The notes beneath the pieces are model-generated. The model was not told the origin of the DNA. It searched no databases and was given only the letters and a program-made list of their open reading frames with translations. DNA of 11,986 bases from Thalassiosira profunda (taxonomy: Eukaryota; Bacillariophyta; Thalassiosirophyceae; Thalassiosirales; Thalassiosiraceae). Of this stretch, positions 1 to 8,028 are shown in pieces. The stretch covers positions 1 through 11,986 of the forward strand of contig JALLAP010001678.1 in the NCBI GenBank assembly GCA_036939355.1, in the 5' to 3' direction. Position 1 is the stretch's first letter, and each line of letters starts with the position of its first letter. The translations under genes and the position numbers were made by a program.

Positions 1-3000
1 GGGTAAGCGTCCAGCCGGAGCTTATCGTCTTTTGATACTCTTCCGCCAGCACCTTTGCTATGACCGCTCGAGAGTGGGCCCACTTGTAGATCAACTGGTC
101 CATCACCCGCGCATCGGAATGCTGGGCGGTGAAGGCGGTGCCCAACATCTCCACCCGCATGCGAGTGATTTCCCGAATGATGGAGGGGTTGTTGCAGTAC
201 CACCAACAGCCGTAGATGTGCAAGTTTCGGAACTTCGACGCGAGCACGCAGGCTTCGTGCTGATTGGCTCTCGATAGGAAGGTGGCAAGGAACCGCACTT
301 TCGGAAACCTCCCACACAATCTAGCGAGAGATCCAGTATCGGCAAAGGCAACCATTCCATCTCCCGCGGACAACAAGCTCGGATTGACGGCTCGATGGGC
401 GCCAATTTTCAGAGCCAGTGGCAAGTTCCGCTCCTCGCAGACCGGCATGAGCACATCCGTGAGAAAGTCGCTGTCCTCGTTGATGACGCTGGGCAAGTTG
501 TCCGTCTCTTCGCAACCTTTGCAATCGTCGGCGGGGAGATCCGCAAAGGCAAACGGCGTCTTCATCGCGCTCTCGTTCACTCCGACCTTTTGGACGCCGG
601 CCAGAGCACCACCGCCCTCGGATGGGGCCAAGTAAAAGTCATGCGGCGTAGATGCCACTGTGATGGATATAGTGAGGAAGTGAGAAACAGAGCAAAGCAA
701 TCGACGCAATGGAAAGAAATCGAAACGCACTCATATACTCCGGCTGCATGGTATCGGCCCAATCGTGGAGATACTGCCGGGCATCAGCGAGAGTTGTCCC
801 GTATCCCGAAGCTTTGAGGGCCGCTTCGATGGTCTTTTTGTCGCCGGCGAGCAGAGGGTCTACGCGCAGAGCAGACTTGAACGTCGCCGGGTACTCCTGA
901 AATGGAGGGGGCGAGTGTTAGTTGCTTCCTCTTCGATATCTGCACGTGATCTTCATTTGACCTGCTCACCTTCTTCTTGGGTCTCCAGTGCTGCGTCTCC
1001 GTCTAGTCGAAATGAGTAGGTATGCTGTTAGACTCAACTGGGATATGCTTTCAATTGAGAATGAGACAGGAAGCACTCACCGCATCGAATGGAATGTTCG
1101 TCATGATGGCATATTTCACGCCCGAAATCCGATACACCTGCTCGACGAACCTCTCGACGCCGCTCAGACCACCATCGCGGAAGGCGTCGTAATACTTTCG
1201 AACGGCAGCCAAGTCCCGCGATTTCACATGATCCTCCAACCCCAGAGCCACCAATATCGTCAGGACCCCGCGCGTGGCCTCGGATACAGGAGATCTCCGA
1301 ATAAACAGCGCGTCCCAGATTAAATCCGCCTGCTCCTGTTTGCTCAGTGCGTAATAGGATTGCGGAGAAATACTAGCAGGTGCCGTCATGAAATACTCCG
1401 CCACGAGGTAATGATAGGTCAAGAGCTCGTCAATGCCCCAGAGGCACAGGGCTCCGTGGGATGGTGGGAGCAGATGAGTGTGCAAGTCGATCACTTGCTG
1501 ACCTGATACCTCAGAAAATACGACAGCATGCACTTCTTCCTCTCTTAGACCGCTGTGGGAGTTCAGCAGGTTGCTCTCATCTGGGATCGATCGCGGTTTG
1601 TAATGCACCGGCTTCAGCCCATTTTGCGTCGAGGATGGTATCCCGGCCAAGCAGGCGCAGGGCGAGGCGAATCCATTTGCGTAGACGTGTTGTTTGGTTG
1701 CCATTTCTTGCATCAGGTCGATGATGCTGTCTCCGTTGACCATTCGAGCGTACAGGGTGCATACCGAGCTCACGAACGTGTCCAGCGTTCTTGCTCTCGA
1801 CAACTCCTCGTCCACGTCATCTCCCTCCAGCAACGATCCGAGATCCCCTCCGTGAGGGTGGAGTAGGTACGATCTCACCACTTCCTCGTACGACGACGGT
1901 TGTCGACCATCGAGTTTCGAGAGCGCCGAAGGCAAGGAGATCTCGCGTTCAAGTCGATTTGCATCGTTTGGGGCACTTGCCGGCGTTCTTCCTCTCAACA
2001 CGCAATCGCATCGAAACTCATACCATCCTTCGCCCAGATTGTATCGAAGGCCATCGGCATAAGTGACTGTCTTTTTCCCATTGTCGGCAGTGTTTCCTTT
2101 GCGATCCAGCCAGCCAACATACACGCCGCGCCGCATTGCATCATCCACTCGTTCGGCCCACCCAGGTTCCTTCGCCCTCTTCGATGAAACGGGCGTAAGG
2201 AACCGCAAAAGGCACGCCACTGCCAATGCCATCGACACGCTCAGCGATTGATCCCCTGCATCATCTTTGCAGACACTGCCGGTCACAAGACCCTTGATCG
2301 TCGGCCCCAGCCGGACGCCACACTTGGCCGCTCCATTTTGCGTGATGAAGAAGGTCGACAGTCCAAAGTGCGGGTGCAAAAGCCGCTGCCTCCAATCCTT
2401 CCACGCTGCGTTGGTCTCCTCCGCCAGAATTCCATCATTCATCGCTGCCGGGAGGATTTGGGTTTCGTACAACGAATCCAGATAGCTCAAAATGGTTTCC
2501 GAGGCGGGAGATTTATCGCACAGCGCCTCGGTGTTGGCAAGCGAGAGCAACGACATTAGGTGGGCGACGGCCGTGTGCGTCCCGTTCGCCACGCGCAGTT
2601 TGAGGGCGATGTCGCCGTCGAGCTCCTTTTGATCGTGGCGAATCTTCACCTGGGGCCATTTACAAGAGAGTACAAGATGTGAGCAAATCTGTATGAGCCC
2701 TGTAAAGTGCTCAAGAAAGCAGCACGTACCCCAAATCGAGATTGAACGTCTCCCTCGTCCATCCACTGCGGCAGATCCCTCCCCGGATCGCAAATCACCA
2801 ATGCCTTCGCCGGCAGGGGCTCGCACAGCGGCACCAGCCCGTTGGACTCCGGCCGCGACGAAGTGATCCGATCGACCATGCTGTTCAGGAAAGCCACCTT
2901 GTGGTGCACGAAATCGACGAATCCCTCGCCCCCCTTCTCGCTGACATACTTTTCCGCGTTCGCCAGCACGTGACCCCGAATGACGTCGCCGTTGTTGGGC

Positions 3001-3521
3001 ACGTTGTCTGTGTTCACCACACAGATTCTGCCTAGGGGATTGCTGCACTTCAACTTATTGCAATAAGCTTTGCACAAAACTTTTGTCAAGTCCAGCATGC
3101 ACTGCTTGTCGGCGCTCTGTAATCCTGCCTCTGTGACACCCACGCCGATCACCGAGAGGTCGTTCAATTTGGAGAGAAGATCGTCCATCAAGTGAGACTT
3201 TCCTGCCGGAGTTCCCAGCGTCCCCGCCGCGTACACTTCAATATTGTCGGTGGATACCGTCCCATCAAACTGCTTCGTGTCCGCCTCGTATTGTAGCGAG
3301 GCCGCTAAACCCTTCCCATCAACGACGCCGTCGCCGCACTCGCTTTGGAAGGAGTCGACGAAGGTCCGGCCGCGCGTCTGGAACACGGCCGGCTTGCAGC
3401 GGGCGGAGAGGAAGGGGACGAGGACGCTGCGGAGGAATCGCCCCGAGCCGAGGCAGAGGGCGTCGATGCCGCGGCCGCCGGGCCCCGCCGCTTGGGAGAC
3501 GATGGTGTCCGCCGCCGCCAT
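1..3521 (-). CDS. Bifunctional uronate reductase (mannitol dehydrogenase family) fused to uronate isomerase, 3' end off the window
   Basis: Five exons on the minus strand: 3521-2730, 2649-1081, 1002-970, 896-731 and 657-1 (continuing off the edge), giving 1072 residues in the window. All introns are GT-AG (80, 78, 73, 73 bp). Residues 1 to about 575 look like a mannitol dehydrogenase/tagaturonate reductase: GSGRFLR (25-31) at the NAD site, TEAGL (130-134), NTDNVPNNG (170-178), and K281-x4-N286-x2-H289, the spacing of the catalytic Lys-Asn-His of mannitol 2-dehydrogenase. From about residue 644 it is uronate isomerase (UxaC): metal-binding DLHTHL with H654 and H656, WGIDELLTYHYL, TNIPFD, LALKIGAHR, and the C-terminal block with HSDAR and IYKW. 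UxaC converts glucuronate or galacturonate to fructuronate or tagaturonate; the other domain would reduce that to mannonate or altronate. About 25 C-terminal residues seem missing past the edge. Start chosen at 3521 (context GCCATGG); no targeting peptide is obvious, so it is probably cytosolic. Reductase substrate is not resolved. Confidence 0.88.
970..1002 (-). other. 33-bp micro-exon of the uronate reductase-isomerase gene
   Basis: On the minus strand, a CTAG acceptor at 1006-1003 precedes this 33-base exon and GTGAGC at 969-964 follows it. It encodes eleven residues (TETQHWRPKKK). Both junctions are phase 0. The residues bridge TNIPFDA at the end of exon 2 to EYPATFKSALRVDPLL at the start of exon 4. 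In the UxaC family the stretch after TNIPFD continues with an acidic residue and a His-Trp pair before the next helix, so the micro-exon fills an expected gap. Without it the isomerase would lack this conserved segment. Confidence 0.8.
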
Positions 3522-3981
3522 GGCTGTTTGTTTGTTGGCGCTGCTCTGATGGGGCGTTGGTTCTTGACTGAGTGGGTTGTGTCAGGTTGTGTCAAGGCGA
3601 AATCTTTGAGCTGACACGTACGCCTCCCGCCGACCTAAATTTTGGCGTAGAACTAGTACAAATGCTACATGCAGTTTAATCGAAGGTGAGGCCTCAGGGG
3701 CAGAGGGCCCATCACACGAATAGACGCAGGCCCATTTATGAAAGGATCAATGCGCAGCCAGTTCTTGGAGGTATGGGAAAGATACGATGCTATTTTGTGC
3801 ATGAGATATGCACAAGAGCAGAAGATACACACCGGTGGTTGAATGCTTCGTGTCCAAGCAAAGGCAAAGTGCGGTTTCTCAAGCTCCCATTACATAAGTA
3901 TCCTAAAGTCAATGCGTTAGCCTCAATCCACTCTCATCAAAGCGAACCGCTCGTCCTTCTACCCCCGTCACGCTGCCTGCT
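3522..3981. other. Intergenic region between the Hsp20 3' end and the uronate gene 5' end
   Basis: This 460-bp stretch should hold the 5' UTR and promoter of the uronate gene (right next to 3521) and the 3' UTR of the Hsp20 gene (ending at 3982), both on the minus strand. I see a perfect 10-bp tandem direct repeat, GGTTGTGTCA twice at 3575-3594, and a perfect 8-bp inverted repeat around 3805. An open frame on the plus strand starting at 3686 runs into the Hsp20 exon in antisense and has no recognisable motif, so I do not call it. No tRNA-like B box or clear TATA element was seen. Confidence 0.6.
3795..3815. repeat. Perfect inverted repeat, 8-bp arms with 5-nt loop
   Basis: TTGTGCAT (3795-3802), loop GAGAT, ATGCACAA (3808-3815). 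It lies about 170 nt past the Hsp20 stop codon in the transcript direction, so it could fold as a small 3' UTR hairpin or be a dyad for a DNA-binding protein of the uronate gene. An 8-bp dyad can also occur by chance in 12 kb. No function is asserted. Confidence 0.4.
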
Positions 3982-4943
3982 CTACAACTCCTCCTGGATC
4001 GGGATCTTCCGGACCTCGTCCTTCTTTCCCGTTCCCACCTTTGGCGCCGTCACGACGAGATCGCCGTCCTTCGTCAGCTTCGCCTTCAGATTCGATTCGT
4101 TCAGGTGCTGCCCGATGGAAAACCGCTTGTCGAAACTCACGTGCGACGAATCCTTCGTTTTCTCGCCTTTGATGTGAATGACTCGGCCTCCGACCACTTC
4201 GATGTCAATGTCTGCAGTGTCCGTCGCACGAGTAGAGAAAGATGGAAGGTTGGCATAATCAATAATCGTGACAGCCAACGACAAGACAACGTCAAGCTGA
4301 AACGTACCTTTCAATGGCACATCTGGGATGGACATGACGAGTGATACTGTGCGCATCGGTAGAGAAAGTTGCAGGCGCACGGTGAGCGAGCAATATCATC
4401 ATACGAAGAGCACACATCATTTTGGAGCATCACCGCCTCTCACCTTGATCCCCATCCTCGTCCATCTTGAATGCCGGCTCCATCATCATGTGATGCTGCC
4501 TCTGAAACTCTTTCAAGAACGGGCTCTCCAGAAACGGAGAGAAGAACTCGTCGTGCCANCATGTGATGCTGCCTCTGAAACTCTTTCAAGAACGGGCTCT
4601 CCAGAAACGGAGAGAAGAACTCGTCGTGCCAATCGAACAATCCAGAGGGAAAGAAGTCGTCCCGCTCGGCCCGCTCGGCCCGCTTGGCGACGGCGTCGGT
4701 GGAGAAGAATCCGTCTTGGCCCGAGAGGTCGGTGGCGGGCATGAAGTCCTGGCGGGGGTGGCTCCGAAGGTAGCTGCCTCGAGCGCGCGTGAGCATGCTG
4801 TCCATCAGGGTATCCTTCGGCTGCTTCGACGCAAGCAGCACGTGCTGCAGAGACACGATGACGAGCGTTGTGCCGATGGCCACCGCGGCCCCAAAAGCCA
4901 GCAGGCTCGGTCGGTCGTTTCGATGGGTGTGCGTTGCCGTCAT
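3982..4943 (-). CDS. Small heat shock protein (Hsp20/alpha-crystallin) with N-terminal hydrophobic segment; exon 1 damaged by an assembly duplication
   Basis: An ATP-independent holdase chaperone. Exons are 4943-4444, 4346-4308 (39 bp) and 4211-3982, with GT-AG introns of 97 and 96 bp. Exon 1 contains an exact 72-bp duplication around an N (4487-4631). As written, the coding length is 769 nt and the frame breaks. Dropping one copy plus the N gives 696 nt, an intact 231-residue protein. The alpha-crystallin domain starts near VSLVMSIPDVPLKDI (143-157), assembled from all three exons. It continues through GGRVIHIKGEK, KAKLTKDGDL (the AxLxxGxL signature) and a C-terminal IPI motif (IxI) that usually docks oligomers. 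Residues 14-37 are strongly hydrophobic, suggesting a membrane anchor, ER signal or organelle presequence; which one is not resolved. The N-terminal arm is rich in Phe and acidic residues (DDFF, FDWHDEFF). ATG at 4943 has A at -3. No convincing heat shock element was found upstream. Confidence 0.85.
4487..4631. repeat. Exact 72-bp direct duplication flanking one N (probable assembly artefact)
   Basis: Bases 4487-4558 are repeated identically at 4560-4631, with the ambiguous base N at 4559 between them. The 73-base offset is not a multiple of three, so it shifts the Hsp20 frame. Collapsing it yields a continuous frame through the QHHMMMEP region and a good donor (G|GTGAGA at 4444/4443). This is the pattern expected when two contigs with overlapping ends are joined across a nominal gap without merging the overlap. 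A genuine recent tandem duplication is much less likely given the N. Confidence 0.9.
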
Positions 4944-5313
4944 GGTTGTCTTCGTGGCGTTTTATGACCGGCCGGTAGCAGGGCGCGTCGTTTTCGAAAG
5001 AGAACCCCTCAGCTGTCCGTGCATCCATCTCTCCGTCCTGTCCCTCCTGTCCTCCACTCAAGAGAAGAGACAAAGGGGTTAGTTGGATGAAAACAAATGG
5101 GCGGAGCCATGTGCTCTGGACAATAAGCGCTATCGTAGCATTTGTTGCCATTGACTAAAAATACAGTGCGGATGCCGGGTTGCCCTCGGCAGACACGAAG
5201 CATCGACTCGTTCAAATAATCACCAAAGGTCCCAGCCTCAGCCCTCCGAACTCCCTTCCCGGATCTTGCTCTCAAACATTACATCTATCCCGGCAGTACC
5301 ATTGTGCTCTGTT
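4944..5313. other. Intergenic region: Hsp20 upstream and PqiA-like gene downstream
   Basis: The 370 bp lie between two minus-strand genes in tandem. The part next to 4943 should carry the Hsp20 promoter and 5' UTR; the part next to 5313 the 3' UTR of the membrane protein gene. TTTTCGAAAGAGAAC at 4991-5005 resembles heat-shock-element half sites, but the GAA and TTC units are not in the alternating 5-bp spacing of a functional element. No RNA gene, TATA box or further coding sequence is recognisable. Confidence 0.5.
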
Positions 5314-8028
5314 TTACACAAAGACAATTTGTTCCAGCCCATTCTCTCCGCCCCCGGCTTCCTCCTCCTGTTGCAGCGGTGAGTAATACTCTTCTTCATC
5401 GCCGCTATTTGCCCTCTTGTCCATGCCGGACCAAGCGTGGTCCCGAACGAAGTTTGATCGCCTCTGAGGAATCGCCTGCCCAAATTCGTACCTCTTTTCG
5501 TCCTGCCCCAGGGTGTGGGTCATCCCATCCGCATTACCCGCGAGATCCATTGCCAGCCCGCTTGCCACGATCAAAACTACATACGCCACTCCCACCACCA
5601 AAAAGCTATCCAGAGCGTTGAATTGCACTTCGATGCACGTCCGGCCATGCTCTGGATCGGCCTCCTGGCACCGATCGTCCCGTTTAATTGTGTCGGTGAT
5701 GCTCGGCATTTCCAACTGGATCATGAGCAACGCCACAATGAGCACTTCCCAGCAGCAGAAAGCTCCCAGCGCATCAATAATAGGCAGCAAAGCGTTTCGA
5801 AGAGTCGACGCGGCCTGATACAGCACCATTCGCAGCGTCGTGCGCTGCCGTGGGCGCTCGATGCAATCTCCCAATAGCGCCACGGGCAGTCCCAGCGAGA
5901 CATGGAAGATAAGACAGCACGATCGAAGGATCGGTCCCACCACCGCGAACAGCCCGAAGGTGAGCATGAGAAAGATGTCCCACCCCCCGGCGTCTCCGGT
6001 GGTCCCCACCAACGTGATCAGAGAGTAATCCTTCTCCCAAACCATGCCCAGCACTTCGTGAAGCAATGTCGGTCCTCCGCCGTAGACCAGGCGCTGCATC
6101 GTCGGGAGGGTGACGGCGTAGACGAAGAGTGGGAGCGACGCTATGGACAGCAGCAGCAGGAGGGCCTGCTTCAAGAGGTAGCAATTGGTGGTGGGCGACG
6201 GGATCGGCGCGCGCATCGAGCTGTTGCTGACGACCCTGGTGTAGGGCGCTCCCACTCGAGAACCAGTCGGCTGATTTGGCGGACTCGGATTCGGAATCGA
6301 TGCATCAGTCGAAAGAGCCTCGTCCAATATTTGCTGCGGCGACGACTCCTCGACCAACGCCAATTCGCTGCTCGCCTCCCCGCCCTCTCCCGGCAATATG
6401 AACTCCAGCTCCCTCTTCCGATCAAGCAGCTCCTCCTCGACACACTTCCGATCCTTCTCGTCCAGCCGGTCCACAAAGACGCTCAGCAATATGCTCGCAA
6501 TTACGGCCGCGCAGAAGTAGTACGTGCCCACCATTCCCATGACGCGGAGTTGGGCGTAGCCCCCTCCCTCCAATTTGATTCCCTCCAAGATGTCCTTCCC
6601 CTCGTTCGCCGTCCACTCGGGGTGGTGGTACGCATTCTTGATGAGGGTCTGGCACGTGACGCACGCGGGGTAGTGAATGACCAACGCGTGGCGGCCGCAG
6701 GTATATCCCAGCAGTTGGGTGCAGTCCACCACCTCGTCGGGATACTTGGAGTGGGCATAATCGAGCAACGTCGGCAATTCCTTCTCGACGCCGTCCCGTA
6801 TGGCGTCGGGATGCACGATCCAATCCAAGTGCAACACCGCGATGAGGATGCACACCACCAAGACGTCCGCCAAGGACCATTTGCCCAGAGTAGAGAGCGT
6901 GCGGAGGAACGGCGATCGGACCGTGTGCGTTTTGTGCGAGTGTCCATTGGAGCAGCACAGGCTGCACCGGCTCCCGGCGCCGTTCGACGCCTTCCACGAG
7001 CCGTTGTGGTGGGTGCAGCACCGCCTCGTCTTCCCGCAGCACTTCTCTTCCTCGTCGTCGCCATCACCCTCGTGGGAGCTGTTCAGCCACAGTCCGTGGG
7101 CGAACGGGAAGAACCAGCAGAAGTGCACCAGCAATAACTTCAGATGGGGCCAGATCCCCGAGAAGATCACGAGCAACGCCGCGGCCACCTTCGATATGGT
7201 CTGGGCGTCCCCCAATCCCTCCCCCTTCCACAATTTGCGGATGGCGTCCATGTATGTAAATGTTTCCACGACCTTGCTCTCCTTCTTCACGAAGTCGTAG
7301 TGATGCGGCACGTTGAGTGCATCGGCGGCCGCCTTGGATTTGAGCGTGGTGGCCGTGGCAGAAATGGTGACGTTGGTATTGTAGGCGAGGTTCCACATGG
7401 GCTTGGTCTGAGCGTGGTAAAACAAGACGTGGTTGGCAACCAAGAACGGCGGGATGAGGAGCTTGAAGAGGAAGTGGGTCGATGGGGCGCTCGCGAGGGC
7501 GGACTTCTGGGTGATTTGGTTTCGTTTCCGGCGTCTGCCCCGCGCAGTGGGATTGGTGATTACCTCGCTGCCGCTGTAGGTCGAACTGTTTGTAACTGAC
7601 GCCGCGCTCTCCACGGGGGTCAATCCGCCATCAGACCTGGGTCTCTTGGATTGGATGAAATTGGCCACGCCGTATCGTGTTCTGTAATAGAGGGAGCGCC
7701 CCCTCTTCGGTAGGAACAGGACCGATTGCTTCACATACTCCATCGCGGACGGAGGAGAATTCGCAGTGGAGGAGCCATTGTCGAGTGACATGGTGGTTGC
7801 GGGCGACCCATCGAGAGCCGGGCCATCATCATCCTTTGCAGTGTTGTCTTCCGGAGTGGAGGTGGAGCCATCAGCCCCTCCTGGGAACAAATCTCGCACG
7901 TCGACAGATTCGCCGTGCAGCGTCACCCCGCCGCCATTTTGCTTCTGAGATGTGGAGGAGGCACCCTCCTCGCCCAGCAGCGGGGAGTCCAACGAGTCGC
8001 TCTCGTCCAGATCGCCGGCGTGGCTCAT
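5314..8028 (-). CDS. PqiA-like multi-pass membrane protein, two diverged units with a Cys/His-rich loop
   Basis: A single uninterrupted frame of 904 residues; ATG at 8028 has A at -3 and the stop is TAA at 5316-5314. Residues 1-180 are low-complexity, Ser/Asp-rich, then basic (RGRRRKRNQ), probably cytosolic. About eight hydrophobic segments follow, near 186-205, 279-306, 384-405, 494-519, 617-640, 684-712, 748-772 and 806-828. Two stretches resemble paraquat-inducible protein A: FSGIWPHLKLL (289-299) with LGKWSLADVLVVCILIAVL (381-399), and VVGPILRSC with LLPIIDALGAFCCWEVLIVALL (748-769). In bacteria PqiA is the inner-membrane partner of MCE-type lipid transport systems. A loop between membrane segments carries C330, C331, C337, C338, C355, C358, C359 plus several His, and CVTC lies at 456-459. 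A large hydrophilic loop spans about 520-615. The tail is acidic. Family assignment is by motif memory only; role and membrane are unknown. It is transcribed divergently from the phosphoesterase gene. Confidence 0.72.
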   Translation of the reverse strand: MSHAGDLDESDSLDSPLLGEEGASSTSQKQNGGGVTLHGESVDVRDLFPGGADGSTSTPEDNTAKDDDGPALDGSPATTMSLDNGSSTANSPPSAMEYVKQSVLFLPKRGRSLYYRTRYGVANFIQSKRPRSDGGLTPVESAASVTNSSTYSGSEVITNPTARGRRRKRNQITQKSALASAPSTHFLFKLLIPPFLVANHVLFYHAQTKPMWNLAYNTNVTISATATTLKSKAAADALNVPHHYDFVKKESKVVETFTYMDAIRKLWKGEGLGDAQTISKVAAALLVIFSGIWPHLKLLLVHFCWFFPFAHGLWLNSSHEGDGDDEEEKCCGKTRRCCTHHNGSWKASNGAGSRCSLCCSNGHSHKTHTVRSPFLRTLSTLGKWSLADVLVVCILIAVLHLDWIVHPDAIRDGVEKELPTLLDYAHSKYPDEVVDCTQLLGYTCGRHALVIHYPACVTCQTLIKNAYHHPEWTANEGKDILEGIKLEGGGYAQLRVMGMVGTYYFCAAVIASILLSVFVDRLDEKDRKCVEEELLDRKRELEFILPGEGGEASSELALVEESSPQQILDEALSTDASIPNPSPPNQPTGSRVGAPYTRVVSNSSMRAPIPSPTTNCYLLKQALLLLLSIASLPLFVYAVTLPTMQRLVYGGGPTLLHEVLGMVWEKDYSLITLVGTTGDAGGWDIFLMLTFGLFAVVGPILRSCCLIFHVSLGLPVALLGDCIERPRQRTTLRMVLYQAASTLRNALLPIIDALGAFCCWEVLIVALLMIQLEMPSITDTIKRDDRCQEADPEHGRTCIEVQFNALDSFLVVGVAYVVLIVASGLAMDLAGNADGMTHTLGQDEKRYEFGQAIPQRRSNFVRDHAWSGMDKRANSGDEEEYYSPLQQEEEAGGGENGLEQIVFV

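Noticed and set aside
3686..4177. 163-codon open frame on the plus strand beginning in the intergenic region
   Set aside because: Its second half is antisense to the Hsp20 alpha-crystallin exon and the first half has no domain or targeting feature.
4487..4631. Real tandem repeat or Hsp20 pseudogene
   Set aside because: The copies are identical and separated by an N, and removal of exactly one copy plus the N restores the full frame; an assembly overlap explains this better than mutation.
4991..5005. Possible heat shock element upstream of Hsp20 (TTTTCGAAAGAGAAC)
   Set aside because: TTC and GAA units abut or sit as direct copies rather than alternating at 5-bp spacing, so the canonical nGAAnnTTCn array is absent.
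5902..7137. 411-codon open frame on the plus strand
   Set aside because: It lies wholly antisense to the PqiA-like gene, has Arg/His/Gln-rich composition and no recognisable motif. The minus-strand frame shows membrane segments and family motifs, so this is a codon-use shadow.
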